DNA of 64,000 nucleotides, taken from positions 10,230,001-10,294,000 of the forward strand of contig OZ059897.1 of the NCBI GenBank assembly GCA_964057225.1, in the 5' to 3' direction. The position numbers and the translations under genes were made by a program. Source of the DNA: Auanema rhodensis (Eukaryota; Nematoda; Chromadorea; Rhabditida; Rhabditidae). The notes under the pieces were generated by a model, which ran no database searches, was not told where the DNA came from, and saw nothing but the letters and a program-made list of their open reading frames with translations. Of the stretch, positions 34,813 through 46,851 are shown in pieces. Within the stretch, counting starts at the first letter, position 1, and every line of letters begins with the position of its first letter.

Positions 34813-35170
34813 CGTTCCGTTATGCTCCCGCGTCGATCTTACAGACCAATGGAGTCTACAAGATGAGCGTGGTAGTATTCCAGATGTAGCGGTTAAACAT
34901 GGAGCATAAGGATAAACATAAGACTCGAGAAAGATTGGTTTATTATATCTACGTGATTACAATAAGATACATATAACTAAGTAAAGGTTAAACTAATAGA
35001 GAACAAAGAGAGAACGACCAACCATCCATGATCGTCCCTGAGGCAAAGCTGAAGTGTTGTAATATGGAAAAGGGCGGGTCGTCTTCTCTCAGTCTCGCAT
35101 TCTCTGACTCTAACCCACCTGCTACAGCTTCGTCATATGAATGTAATGCATTGATCATTCGAATGGAACG
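34813..35170 (-). repeat. 5' LTR of element B
   Basis: 358 bp, two differences from the copy at 28633-28990, same CGTTCC/GGAACG ends. It must hold the Pol II promoter of the element. It ends 83 bp upstream of the next tRNA-His gene. Confidence 0.93.
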
Positions 35171-35253
35171 TCATGTTGTCACACAGGAAATGAAGAATCT
35201 TAGTTCATTTCAGTAACAATGAACACAATAATTTGGTTTAGTTTGTAATACCG

Positions 35254-35325
35254 GCCCAAGTAGTATAGTGGTTAGTACTCCACGTTGTGGCCATGGCGAC
35301 ACAGGTTCGATTCCTGTCTTGGGCA
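35254..35325 (+). tRNA. tRNA-His(GTG), type I with anticodon-stem change
   Basis: G40 to A breaks one anticodon-stem pair. First copy right of element B. Confidence 0.8.
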
Positions 35326-35585
35326 TTTTTTGTTTTGAAATTTGAATGCTATAAAATTATTGCTTGCTTGTCATGTTAGATTTGTTTAATTTAAATACTT
35401 ATTTAAGTTCCAACAATTTTCGATTAAATCACGTTCTTTAAACTGTATTGTTTTCAAAAATAAAGACATCTTTCAATTTCTGGTCATTGAATTAGAATTT
35501 TCATGTTGTCACACAGAAATTGAAGAATCTTAGTTCATTTCAGTAACAATGAACACACTAACTTTGTTAAGTTGTTGTAATATCG

Positions 35586-35657
35586 GCCCAAGTAGTATAG
35601 TGGTTAGTACTCCACGTTGTGGCCGTGGCGACACAGGTTCGATTCCTGTCTTGGGCA
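35586..35657 (+). tRNA. tRNA-His(GTG), type I
   Basis: Full cloverleaf. Confidence 0.9.
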
Positions 35658-35917
35658 TTTTTTGTTTTGAAATTTAAATGCTATAAAATTATTGCTTGCT
35701 TGTCATGTTAGATTTGTTTAATTTAAATACTTATTTAAGTTCCAACAATTTTCGATTAAATCACGTTCATTAAACTGTATTGTTTTCAAAAATAAAGACA
35801 TCTTTCAATTTCTGGTCATTGAATTAGAATTTTCATGTTGTCACACAGAAATTGAAGAATCTTAGTTCATTTCAGTAACAATGAACACACTAACTTTGTT
35901 AAGTTGTTGTAATATCG

Positions 35918-35989
35918 GCCCAAGTAGTATAGTGGTTAGTACTCCACGTTGTGGCCGTGGCGACACAGGTTCGATTCCTGTCTTGGGCA
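35918..35989 (+). tRNA. tRNA-His(GTG), type I
   Basis: Full cloverleaf. Confidence 0.9.
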
Positions 35990-36249
35990 TTTTTTGTTTT
36001 GAAATTAAAATGCTATAAAATTATTGCTTGCTTGTCATGTTAGATTTGTTTAATTCAAATACTTATTTAAGTTCTAACAATTTTTGATTAAATCACGTTC
36101 ATTAAACTGTATTGTTTTCAAAAATAAAGACATCTTTCAATTTCTGGTCATTGAATTAGAATTTTCATGTTGTCACACAGAAATTGAAGAATCTTAGTTC
36201 ATTTCAGTAACAATGAACACACTAACTTTGTTAAGTTGTTGTAATATCG

Positions 36250-36321
36250 GCCCAAGTAGTATAGTGGTTAGTACTCCACGTTGTGGCCGTGGCGACACAG
36301 GTTCGATTCCTGTCTTGGGCA
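36250..36321 (+). tRNA. tRNA-His(GTG), type I
   Basis: Full cloverleaf. Confidence 0.9.
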
Positions 36322-36579
36322 TTTTTTGTTTTGAAATTTAAATGCTATAAAATTATTGCTTGCTTGTCATGTTAGATTTGTTTAATTTAAATACTTATTT
36401 AAGTTCCAACAATTTTCGATTAAATCACGTTCATTAAACTGTATTGTTTTCAAAAATAAAGACATCTTTCAATTTCTGGTCATTGAATTAGAATTTTCAT
36501 GTTGTCACACAGGAAATGAAGAATCTTAGTTCATTTCAGTAACAATGAACACAATAATTTTGTTTAGTTTGTAATACCG

Positions 36580-36651
36580 GCCCAAGTAGTATAGTGGTTA
36601 GTACTCCACGTTGTGGCCGTGGCGACACAGGTTCGATTCCTGTCTTGGGCA
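36580..36651 (+). tRNA. tRNA-His(GTG), type I
   Basis: Full cloverleaf; 330-bp unit. Confidence 0.9.
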
Positions 36652-36911
36652 TTTTTTGTTTTGAAATTTAAATGCTATAAAATTATTGCTTGCTTGTCAT
36701 GTTAGATTTGTTTAATTTAAATACTTATTTAAGTTCCAACAATTTTCGATTAAATCACATTCAATTAACTGTATTGTTTTCAAAAATAAAGACATCTTTC
36801 AATTTCTGGTCATTGAATTAGAATTTTCATGTTGTCACACAGAAATTGAAGAATCTTAGTTCATTTCAGTAACAATGAACACACTAACTTTGTTAAGTTG
36901 TTGTAATATCG

Positions 36912-36983
36912 GCCCAAGTAGTATAGTGGTTAGTACTCCACGTTGTGGCCGTGGCGACACAGGTTCGATTCCTGTCTTGGGCA
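36912..36983 (+). tRNA. tRNA-His(GTG), type I
   Basis: Full cloverleaf. Confidence 0.9.
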
Positions 36984-37243
36984 TTTTTTGTTTTGAAATT
37001 AAAATGCTATAAAATTATTGCTTGCTTGTCATGTTAGATTTGTTTAATTCAAATACTTATTTAAGTTCTAACAATTTTTGATTAAATCACGTTCATTAAA
37101 CTGTATTGTTTTCAAAAATAAAGACATCTTTCAAATTCTGGTCATTGAATTAGAATTTTCATGTTGTCACACAGAAATTGAAGAATCTTAGTTCATTTCA
37201 GTAACAATGAACACACTAACTTTGTTAAGTTGTTGTAATATCG

Positions 37244-37315
37244 GCCCAAGTAGTATAGTGGTTAGTACTCCACGTTGTGGCCGTGGCGACACAGGTTCGA
37301 TTCCTGTCTTGGGCA
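37244..37315 (+). tRNA. tRNA-His(GTG), type I
   Basis: Full cloverleaf. Confidence 0.9.
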
Positions 37316-37575
37316 TTTTTTGTTTTGAAATTAAAATGCTATAAAATTATTGCTTGCTTGTCATGTTAGATTTGTTTAATTCAAATACTTATTTAAGTTC
37401 TAACAATTTTTGATTAAATCACGTTCATTAAACTGTATTGTTTTCAAAAATAAAGACATTTTTCAATTTCTGGTCATTGAATTAGAATTTTCATGTTGTC
37501 ACACAGAAATTGAAGAATCTTAGTTCATTTCAGTAACAATGAACACACTAACTTTGTTAAGTTGTTGTAATATCG

Positions 37576-37647
37576 GCCCAAGTAGTATAGTGGTTAGTAC
37601 TCCACGTTGTGGCCGTGGCGACACAGGTTCGATTCTTGTCTTGGGCA
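37576..37647 (+). tRNA. tRNA-His(GTG), type I
   Basis: C62 to T (G-U pair in the T stem). Confidence 0.88.
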
Positions 37648-37907
37648 TTTTTTGTTTTGAAATTAAAATGCTATAAACATATTGCTTGCTTGTCATGTTA
37701 GATTTGTTTAATTCAAATACTTATTTAAGTTCTAACAATTTTTGATTAAATCACGTTCATTAAACTGTATTGTTTTCAAAAATAAAGACATCTTTCAAAT
37801 TCTGGTCATTGAATTAGAATTTTCATGTTGTCACACAGAAATTGAAGAATCTTAGTTCATTTCAGTAACAATGAACACACTAACTTTGTTAAGTTGTTGT
37901 AATATCG

Positions 37908-37979
37908 GCCCAAGTAGTATAGTGGTTAGTACTCCACGTTGTGGCCGTGGCGACACAGGTTCGATTCCTGTCTTGGGCA
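37908..37979 (+). tRNA. tRNA-His(GTG), type I
   Basis: Full cloverleaf. Confidence 0.9.
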
Positions 37980-38239
37980 TTTTTTGTTTTGAAATTAAAA
38001 TGCTATAAAATTATTGCTTGCTTGTCATGTTAGATTTGTTTAATTCAAATACTTATTCAAGTTCTAACAATTTTTGATTAAATCACGTTCATTAAACTGT
38101 ATTGTTTTCAAAAATAAAGACATCTTTCAAATTCTGGTCATTGAATTAGAATTTTCATGTTGTCACACAGAAATTGAAGAATCTTAGTTCATTTCAGTAA
38201 CAATGAACACACTAACTTTGTTAAGTTGTTGTAATATCG

Positions 38240-38311
38240 GCCCAAGTAGTATAGTGGTTAGTACTCCACGTTGTGGCCGTGGCGACACAGGTTCGATTCC
38301 TGTCTTGGGCA
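38240..38311 (+). tRNA. tRNA-His(GTG), type I
   Basis: Full cloverleaf. Confidence 0.9.
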
Positions 38312-38571
38312 TTTTTTGTTTTGAAATTAAAATGCTATAAACATATTGCTTGCTTGTCATGTTAGATTTGTTTAATTTAAATACTTATTTAAGTTCCAAC
38401 AATTTTCGATTAAATCACGTTCTTTAAACTGTATTGTTTTCAAAAATAAAGACATCTTTCAATTTCTGGTCATTGAATTAGAATTTTCATGTTGTCACAC
38501 AGAAATTGAAGAATCTTAGTTCATTTCAGTAACAATGAACACACTAACTTTGTTAAGTTGTTGTAATATCG

Positions 38572-38643
38572 GCCCAAGTAGTATAGTGGTTAGTACTCCA
38601 CGTTGTGGCCGTGGCGACACAGGTTCGATTCCTGTCTTGGGCA
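38572..38643 (+). tRNA. tRNA-His(GTG), type I
   Basis: Full cloverleaf. Confidence 0.9.
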
Positions 38644-38903
38644 TTTTTTGTTTTGAAATTAAAATGCTATAAAATTATTGCTTGCTTGTCATGTTAGATT
38701 TGTTTAATTCAAATACTTATTTAAGTTCTAACAATTTTTGATTAAATCACGTTCATTAAACTGTATTGTTTTCAAAAATAAAGACATCTTTCAATTTCTG
38801 GTCATTGAATTAGAATTTTCATGTTGTCACACAGAAATTGAAGAATCTTAGTTCATTTCAGTAACAATGAACACACTAACTTTGTTAAGTTGTTGTAATA
38901 TCG

Positions 38904-38975
38904 GCCCAAGTAGTATAGTGGTTAGTACTCCACGTTGTGGCCGTGGCGACACAGGTTCGATTCTTGTCTTGGGCA
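38904..38975 (+). tRNA. tRNA-His(GTG), type I
   Basis: C62 to T. Confidence 0.88.
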
Positions 38976-39233
38976 TTTTTTGTTTTGAAATTAAAATGCT
39001 ATAAACATATTGCTTGCTTGTCATGTTAGATTTGTTTAATTTAAATACTTATTTAAGTTCTAACAATTTTTGATTTAATCACGTTCAATTAACTGTATTG
39101 TTTTCAAAAATAAAGACATCTTTCAATTTCTGGTCATTGAATTAGAATTTTCATGTTGTCACACAGGAAATGAAGAATCTTAGTTCATTTCAGTAACAAT
39201 GAACACAATAATTTTGTTTAGTTTGTAATACCG

Positions 39234-39305
39234 GCCCAAGTAGTATAGTGGTTAGTACTCCACGTTGTGGCCGTGGCGACACAGGTTCGATTCCTGTCTT
39301 GGGCA
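39234..39305 (+). tRNA. tRNA-His(GTG), type I
   Basis: Full cloverleaf; 330-bp unit. Confidence 0.9.
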
Positions 39306-39563
39306 TTTTTTGTTTTGAAATTTAAATGCTATAAAATTATTGCTTGCTTGTCATGTTAGATTTGTTTAATTTAAATACTTATTTAAGTTCCAACAATTTT
39401 CGATTAAATCACATTCAATTAACTGTATTGTTTTCAAAAATAAAGACATCTTTCAATTTCTGGTCATTGAATTAGAATTTTCATGTTGTCACACAGGAAA
39501 TGAAGAATCTTAGTTCATTTCAGTAACAATGAACACAATAATTTGGTTTAGTTTGTAATACCG

Positions 39564-39635
39564 GCCCAAGTAGTATAGTGGTTAGTACTCCACGTTGTGG
39601 CCGTGGCGACACAGGTTCGATTCCTGTCTTGGGCA
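39564..39635 (+). tRNA. tRNA-His(GTG), type I
   Basis: Full cloverleaf; 330-bp unit. Confidence 0.9.
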
Positions 39636-39895
39636 TTTTTTGTTTTGAAATTAAAATGCTATAAAATTATTGCCTGCTTGTCATGTTAGATTTGTTTAAT
39701 TCAAATACTTATTTAAGTTCTAACAATTTTTGATTAAATCACGTTCATTAAACTGTATTGTTTTCAAAAATAAAGACATCTTTCAATTTCTGGTCATTGA
39801 ATTAGAATTTTCATGTTGTCACACAGAAATTGAAGAATCTTAGTTCATTTCAGTAACAATGAACACACTAACTTTGTTAAGTTGTTGTAATATCG

Positions 39896-39967
39896 GCCCA
39901 AGTAGTATAGTGGTTAGTACTCCACGTTGTGGCCGTGGCGACACAGGTTCGATTCTTGTCTTGGGCA
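39896..39967 (+). tRNA. tRNA-His(GTG), type I
   Basis: C62 to T; first copy of the duplicated 15-unit block. Confidence 0.88.
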
Positions 39968-40227
39968 TTTTTTGTTTTGAAATTAAAATGCTATAAACAT
40001 ATTGCTTGCTTGTCATGTTAGATTTGTTTAATTTAAATACTTATTTAAGTTCTAACAATTTTTGATTTAATCACGTTCAATTAACTGTATTGTTTTCAAA
40101 AATAAAGACATCTTTCAATTTCTGGTCATTGAATTAGAATTTTCATGTTGTCACACAGGAAATGAAGAATCTTAGTTCATTTCAGTAACAATGAACACAC
40201 TAACTTTGTTAAGTTGTTGTAATATCG

Positions 40228-40299
40228 GCCCAAGTAGTATAGTGGTTAGTACTCCACGTTGTGGCCGTGGCGACACAGGTTCGATTCTTGTCTTGGGCA
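40228..40299 (+). tRNA. tRNA-His(GTG), type I
   Basis: C62 to T. Confidence 0.88.
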
Positions 40300-40558
40300 T
40301 TTTTTGTTTTGAAATTAAAATGCTATAAACATATTGCTTGCTTGTCATGTTAGATTTGTTTAATTTAAATACTTATTTAAGTTCTAACAATTTTGATTTA
40401 ATCACGTTCAATTAACTGTATTGTTTTCAAAAATAAAGACATCTTTCAATTTCTGGTCATTGAATTAGAATTTTCATGTTGTCACACAGGAAATGAAGAA
40501 TCTTAGTTCATTTCAGTAACAATGAACACACTAACTTTGTTAAGTTGTTGTAATATCG

Positions 40559-40630
40559 GCCCAAGTAGTACAGTGGTTAGTACTCCACGTTGTGGCCGTG
40601 GCGACACAGGTTCGATTCTTGTCTTGGGCA
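40559..40630 (+). tRNA. tRNA-His(GTG), type I, weak terminator
   Basis: T13 to C and C62 to T. The T6 run after the gene is replaced by catattctg, so Pol III termination should be poor here. Confidence 0.85.
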
Positions 40631-40888
40631 TATTCTGTTTTGAAATTAAAATGCTATAAACATATTGCTTGCTTGTCATGTTAGATTTGTTTAATTTAAA
40701 TACTTATTTAAGTTCTAACAATTTTTGATTTAATCACGTTCAATTAACTGTATTGTTTTCAAAAATAAAGACATCTTTCAATTTCTGGTCATTGAATTAG
40801 AATTTTCATGTTGTCACACAGGAAATGAAGAATCTTAGTTCATTTCAGTAACAATGAACACAATAATTTTGTTTAGTTTGTAATACCG

Positions 40889-40960
40889 GCCCAAGTAGTA
40901 TAGTGGTTAGTACTCCACGTTGTGGCCGTGGCGACACAGGTTCGATTCCTGTCTTGGGCA
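40889..40960 (+). tRNA. tRNA-His(GTG), type I
   Basis: Full cloverleaf; 330-bp unit. Confidence 0.9.
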
Positions 40961-41218
40961 TTTTTTGTTTTGAAATTTAAATGCTATAAAATTATTGCTT
41001 GCTTGTCATGTTAGATTTGTTTAATTTAAATACTTATTTAAGTTCCAACAATTTTCGATTAAATCACATTCAATTAACTGTATTGTTTTCAAAAATAAAG
41101 ACATCTTTCAATTTCTGGTCATTGAATTAGAATTTTCATGTTGTCACACAGGAAATGAAGAATCTTAGTTCATTTCAGTAACAATGAACACAATAATTTG
41201 GTTTAGTTTGTAATACCG

Positions 41219-41290
41219 GCCCAAGTAGTATAGTGGTTAGTACTCCACGTTGTGGCCGTGGCGACACAGGTTCGATTCCTGTCTTGGGCA
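41219..41290 (+). tRNA. tRNA-His(GTG), type I
   Basis: Full cloverleaf; 330-bp unit. Confidence 0.9.
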
Positions 41291-41550
41291 TTTTTTGTTT
41301 TGAAATTAAAATGCTATAAAATTATTGCTTGCTTGTCATGTTAGATTTGTTTAATTCAAATACTTATTTAAGTTCTAACAATTTTTGATTAAATCACGTT
41401 CATTAAACTGTATTGTTTTCAAAAATAAAGACATCTTTCAATTTCTGGTCATTGAATTAGAATTTTCATGTTGTCACACAGAAATTGAAGAATCTTAGTT
41501 CATTTCAGTAACAATGAACACACTAACTTTGTTAAGTTGTTGTAATATCG

Positions 41551-41622
41551 GCCCAAGTAGTATAGTGGTTAGTACTCCACGTTGTGGCCGTGGCGACACA
41601 GGTTCGATTCTTGTCTTGGGCA
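41551..41622 (+). tRNA. tRNA-His(GTG), type I
   Basis: C62 to T. Confidence 0.88.
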
Positions 41623-41882
41623 TTTTTTGTTTTGAAATTAAAATGCTATAAACATATTGCTTGCTTGTCATGTTAGATTTGTTTAATTTAAATACTTATT
41701 TAAGTTCTAACAATTTTTGATTTAATCACGTTCAATTAACTGTATTGTTTTCAAAAATAAAGACATCTTTCAATTTCTGGTCATTGAATTAGAATTTTCA
41801 TGTTGTCACACAGAAATTGAAGAATCTTAGTTCATTTCAGTAACAATGAACACACTAACTTTGTTAAGTTGTTGTAATATCG

Positions 41883-41954
41883 GCCCAAGTAGTATAGTGG
41901 TTAGTACTCCACGTTGTGGCCGTGGCGACACAGGTTCGATTCCTGTCTTGGGCA
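41883..41954 (+). tRNA. tRNA-His(GTG), type I
   Basis: Full cloverleaf. Confidence 0.9.
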
Positions 41955-42214
41955 TTTTTTGTTTTGAAATTAAAATGCTATAAAATTATTGCTTGCTTGT
42001 CATGTTAGATTTGTTTAATTCAAATACTTATTTAAGTTCTAACAATTTTTGATTAAATCACGTTCATTAAACTGTATTGTTTTCAAAAATAAAGACATCT
42101 TTCAAATTCTGGTCATTGAATTAGAATTTTCATGTTGTCACACAGAAATTGAAGAATCTTAGTTCATTTCAGTAACAATGAACACACTAACTTTGTTAAG
42201 TTGTTGTAATATCG

Positions 42215-42286
42215 GCCCAAGTAGTATAGTGGTTAGTACTCCACGTTGTGGCCGTGGCGACACAGGTTCGATTCCTGTCTTGGGCA
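42215..42286 (+). tRNA. tRNA-His(GTG), type I
   Basis: Full cloverleaf. Confidence 0.9.
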
Positions 42287-42546
42287 TTTTTTGTTTTGAA
42301 ATTAAAATGCTATAAACATATTGCTTGCTTGTCATGTTAGATTTGTTTAATTTAAATACTTATTTAAGTTCCAACAATTTTCGATTAAATCACGTTCTTT
42401 AAACTGTATTGTTTTCAAAAATAAAGACATCTTTCAATTTCTGGTCATTGAATTAGAATTTTCATGTTGTCACACAGAAATTGAAGAATCTTAGTTCATT
42501 TCAGTAACAATGAACACACTAACTTTGTTAAGTTGTTGTAATATCG

Positions 42547-42618
42547 GCCCAAGTAGTATAGTGGTTAGTACTCCACGTTGTGGCCGTGGCGACACAGGTT
42601 CGATTCCTGTCTTGGGCA
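42547..42618 (+). tRNA. tRNA-His(GTG), type I
   Basis: Full cloverleaf; this unit and the next look like a recent duplicate pair. Confidence 0.9.
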
Positions 42619-42878
42619 TTTTTTGTTTTGAAATTAAAATGCTATAAACATATTGCTTGCTTGTCATGTTAGATTTGTTTAATTTAAATACTTATTTAAG
42701 TTCCAACAATTTTCGATTAAATCACGTTCTTTAAACTGTATTGTTTTCAAAAATAAAGACATCTTTCAATTTCTGGTCATTGAATTAGAATTTTCATGTT
42801 GTCACACAGAAATTGAAGAATCTTAGTTCATTTCAGTAACAATGAACACACTAACTTTGTTAAGTTGTTGTAATATCG

Positions 42879-42950
42879 GCCCAAGTAGTATAGTGGTTAG
42901 TACTCCACGTTGTGGCCGTGGCGACACAGGTTCGATTCCTGTCTTGGGCA
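42879..42950 (+). tRNA. tRNA-His(GTG), type I
   Basis: Full cloverleaf. Confidence 0.9.
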
Positions 42951-43210
42951 TTTTTTGTTTTGAAATTAAAATGCTATAAAATTATTGCTTGCTTGTCATG
43001 TTAGATTTGTTTAATTCAAATACTTATTTAAGTTCTAACAATTTTTGATTAAATCACGTTCATTAAACTGTATTGTTTTCAAAAATAAAGACATCTTTCA
43101 ATTTCTGGTCATTGAATTAGAATTTTCATGTTGTCACACAGAAATTGAAGAATCTTAGTTCATTTCAGTAACAATGAACACACTAACTTTGTTAAGTTGT
43201 TGTAATATCG

Positions 43211-43282
43211 GCCCAAGTAGTATAGTGGTTAGTACTCCACGTTGTGGCCGTGGCGACACAGGTTCGATTCTTGTCTTGGGCA
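43211..43282 (+). tRNA. tRNA-His(GTG), type I
   Basis: C62 to T. Confidence 0.88.
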
Positions 43283-43540
43283 TTTTTTGTTTTGAAATTA
43301 AAATGCTATAAACATATTGCTTGCTTGTCATGTTAGATTTGTTTAATTTAAATACTTATTTAAGTTCTAACAATTTTTGATTTAATCACGTTCAATTAAC
43401 TGTATTGTTTTCAAAAATAAAGACATCTTTCAATTTCTGGTCATTGAATTAGAATTTTCATGTTGTCACACAGGAAATGAAGAATCTTAGTTCATTTCAG
43501 TAACAATGAACACAATAATTTTGTTTAGTTTGTAATACCG

Positions 43541-43612
43541 GCCCAAGTAGTATAGTGGTTAGTACTCCACGTTGTGGCCGTGGCGACACAGGTTCGATTC
43601 CTGTCTTGGGCA
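43541..43612 (+). tRNA. tRNA-His(GTG), type I
   Basis: Full cloverleaf; 330-bp unit. Confidence 0.9.
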
Positions 43613-43870
43613 TTTTTTGTTTTGAAATTTAAATGCTATAAAATTATTGCTTGCTTGTCATGTTAGATTTGTTTAATTTAAATACTTATTTAAGTTCCAA
43701 CAATTTTCGATTAAATCACATTCAATTAACTGTATTGTTTTCAAAAATAAAGACATCTTTCAATTTCTGGTCATTGAATTAGAATTTTCATGTTGTCACA
43801 CAGGAAATGAAGAATCTTAGTTCATTTCAGTAACAATGAACACAATAATTTGGTTTAGTTTGTAATACCG

Positions 43871-43942
43871 GCCCAAGTAGTATAGTGGTTAGTACTCCAC
43901 GTTGTGGCCGTGGCGACACAGGTTCGATTCCTGTCTTGGGCA
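43871..43942 (+). tRNA. tRNA-His(GTG), type I
   Basis: Full cloverleaf; 330-bp unit. Confidence 0.9.
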
Positions 43943-44202
43943 TTTTTTGTTTTGAAATTAAAATGCTATAAAATTATTGCCTGCTTGTCATGTTAGATTT
44001 GTTTAATTCAAATACTTATTTAAGTTCTAACAATTTTTGATTAAATCACGTTCATTAAACTGTATTGTTTTCAAAAATAAAGACATCTTTCAATTTCTGG
44101 TCATTGAATTAGAATTTTCATGTTGTCACACAGGAAATGAAGAATCTTAGTTCATTTCAGTAACAATGAACACACTAACTTTGTTAAGTTGTTGTAATAT
44201 CG

Positions 44203-44274
44203 GCCCAAGTAGTATAGTGGTTAGTACTCCACGTTGTGGCCGTGGCGACACAGGTTCGATTCTTATCTTGGGCA
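44203..44274 (+). tRNA. tRNA-His(GTG), type I with T-stem change
   Basis: C62 to T and G64 to A; the second breaks a T-stem pair. Confidence 0.78.
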
Positions 44275-44532
44275 TTTTTTGTTTTGAAATTTAAATGCTA
44301 TAAAATTATTGCTTGCTTGTCATGTTAGATTTGTTTAATTTAAATACTTATTTAAGTTCCAACAATTTTCGATTAAATCACATTCAATTAACTGTATTGT
44401 TTTCAAAAATAAAGACATCTTTCAATTTCTGGTCATTGAATTAGAATTTTCATGTTGTCACACAGGAAATGAAGAATCTTAGTTCATTTCAGTAACAATG
44501 AACACAATAATTTGGTTTAGTTTGTAATACCG

Positions 44533-44604
44533 GCCCAAGTAGTATAGTGGTTAGTACTCCACGTTGTGGCCGTGGCGACACAGGTTCGATTCCTGTCTTG
44601 GGCA
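44533..44604 (+). tRNA. tRNA-His(GTG), type I
   Basis: Full cloverleaf; 330-bp unit. Confidence 0.9.
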
Positions 44605-44864
44605 TTTTTTGTTTTGAAATTAAAATGCTATAAAATTATTGCTTGCTTGTCATGTTAGATTTGTTTAATTCAAATACTTATTTAAGTTCTAACAATTTTT
44701 GATTAAATCACGTTCATTAAACTGTATTGTTTTCAAAAATAAAGACATCTTTCAATTTCTGGTCATTGAATTAGAATTTTCATGTTGTCACACAGAAATT
44801 GAAGAATCTTAGTTCATTTCAGTAACAATGAACACACTAACTTTGTTAAGTTGTTGTAATATCG

Positions 44865-44936
44865 GCCCAAGTAGTATAGTGGTTAGTACTCCACGTTGTG
44901 GCCGTGGCGACACAGGTTCGATTCTTGTCTTGGGCA
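44865..44936 (+). tRNA. tRNA-His(GTG), type I
   Basis: C62 to T; duplicate of 39896. Confidence 0.88.
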
Positions 44937-45196
44937 TTTTTTGTTTTGAAATTAAAATGCTATAAACATATTGCTTGCTTGTCATGTTAGATTTGTTTAA
45001 TTTAAATACTTATTTAAGTTCTAACAATTTTTGATTTAATCACGTTCAATTAACTGTATTGTTTTCAAAAATAAAGACATCTTTCAATTTCTGGTCATTG
45101 AATTAGAATTTTCATGTTGTCACACAGGAAATGAAGAATCTTAGTTCATTTCAGTAACAATGAACACACTAACTTTGTTAAGTTGTTGTAATATCG

Positions 45197-45268
45197 GCCC
45201 AAGTAGTATAGTGGTTAGTACTCCACGTTGTGGCCGTGGCGACACAGGTTCGATTCTTGTCTTGGGCA
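45197..45268 (+). tRNA. tRNA-His(GTG), type I
   Basis: C62 to T; duplicate of 40228. Confidence 0.88.
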
Positions 45269-45527
45269 TTTTTTGTTTTGAAATTAAAATGCTATAAACA
45301 TATTGCTTGCTTGTCATGTTAGATTTGTTTAATTTAAATACTTATTTAAGTTCTAACAATTTTGATTTAATCACGTTCAATTAACTGTATTGTTTTCAAA
45401 AATAAAGACATCTTTCAATTTCTGGTCATTGAATTAGAATTTTCATGTTGTCACACAGGAAATGAAGAATCTTAGTTCATTTCAGTAACAATGAACACAC
45501 TAACTTTGTTAAGTTGTTGTATTATCG

Positions 45528-45599
45528 GCCCAAGTAGTATAGTGGTTAGTACTCCACGTTGTGGCCGTGGCGACACAGGTTCGATTCTTGTCTTGGGCA
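45528..45599 (+). tRNA. tRNA-His(GTG), type I, weak terminator
   Basis: C62 to T; followed by catattctg in place of T6, like its duplicate at 40559. Confidence 0.85.
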
Positions 45600-45857
45600 T
45601 ATTCTGTTTTGAAATTAAAATGCTATAAACATATTGCTTGCTTGTCATGTTAGATTTGTTTAATTTAAATACTTATTTAAGTTCTAACAATTTTTGATTT
45701 AATCACGTTCAATTAACTGTATTGTTTTCAAAAATAAAGACATCTTTCAATTTCTGGTCATTGAATTAGAATTTTCATGTTGTCACACAGGAAATGAAGA
45801 ATCTTAGTTCATTTCAGTAACAATGAACACAATAATTTTGTTTAGTTTGTAATACCG

Positions 45858-45929
45858 GCCCAAGTAGTATAGTGGTTAGTACTCCACGTTGTGGCCGTGG
45901 CGACACAGGTTCGATTCCTGTCTTGGGCA
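45858..45929 (+). tRNA. tRNA-His(GTG), type I
   Basis: Duplicate of 40889. Confidence 0.9.
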
Positions 45930-46187
45930 TTTTTTGTTTTGAAATTTAAATGCTATAAAATTATTGCTTGCTTGTCATGTTAGATTTGTTTAATTTAAAT
46001 ACTTATTTAAGTTCCAACAATTTTCGATTAAATCACATTCAATTAACTGTATTGTTTTCAAAAATAAAGACATCTTTCAATTTCTGGTCATTGAATTAGA
46101 ATTTTCATGTTGTCACACAGGAAATGAAGAATCTTAGTTCATTTCAGTAACAATGAACACAATAATTTGGTTTAGTTTGTAATACCG

Positions 46188-46259
46188 GCCCAAGTAGTAT
46201 AGTGGTTAGTACTCCACGTTGTGGCCGTGGCGACACAGGTTCGATTCCTGTCTTGGGCA
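46188..46259 (+). tRNA. tRNA-His(GTG), type I
   Basis: Duplicate of 41219. Confidence 0.9.
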
Positions 46260-46519
46260 TTTTTTGTTTTGAAATTAAAATGCTATAAAATTATTGCTTG
46301 CTTGTCATGTTAGATTTGTTTAATTCAAATACTTATTTAAGTTCTAACAATTTTTGATTAAATCACGTTCATTAAACTGTATTGTTTTCAAAAATAAAGA
46401 CATCTTTCAATTTCTGGTCATTGAATTAGAATTTTCATGTTGTCACACAGAAATTGAAGAATCTTAGTTCATTTCAGTAACAATGAACACACTAACTTTG
46501 TTAAGTTGTTGTAATATCG

Positions 46520-46591
46520 GCCCAAGTAGTATAGTGGTTAGTACTCCACGTTGTGGCCGTGGCGACACAGGTTCGATTCTTGTCTTGGGCA
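46520..46591 (+). tRNA. tRNA-His(GTG), type I
   Basis: C62 to T; duplicate of 41551. Confidence 0.88.
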
Positions 46592-46851
46592 TTTTTTGTT
46601 TTGAAATTAAAATGCTATAAACATATTGCTTGCTTGTCATGTTAGATTTGTTTAATTTAAATACTTATTTAAGTTCTAACAATTTTTGATTTAATCACGT
46701 TCAATTAACTGTATTGTTTTCAAAAATAAAGACATCTTTCAATTTCTGGTCATTGAATTAGAATTTTCATGTTGTCACACAGAAATTGAAGAATCTTAGT
46801 TCATTTCAGTAACAATGAACACACTAACTTTGTTAAGTTGTTGTAATATCG

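Larger units (their letters stand above)
28633..35170 (-). mobile_element. LTR retroelement B, complete from LTR to LTR, internally deleted
   Basis: 6538 bp, inserted in a tRNA-His spacer. It is flanked by a 4-bp target duplication (TCAT at 28629-28632 and 35171-35174). The two 358-bp LTRs differ at two positions by eye, so insertion was recent. Reading right to left: 5' LTR, tRNA-Gln type primer site, 1.5-kb leader, one long frame, purine-rich tract, 3' LTR. The coding part lost most of Env, protease, RT and most of RNase H in frame. It must be non-autonomous but still encodes Gag and integrase. Confidence 0.95.

Noticed and set aside
34800..34817. Inverted repeat GGAAC...GTTCC across the LTR end and primer site, suggesting self-priming
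   Set aside because: Follows from the tRNA-Gln complement next to the GGAACG LTR end; an external primer is the simpler reading.
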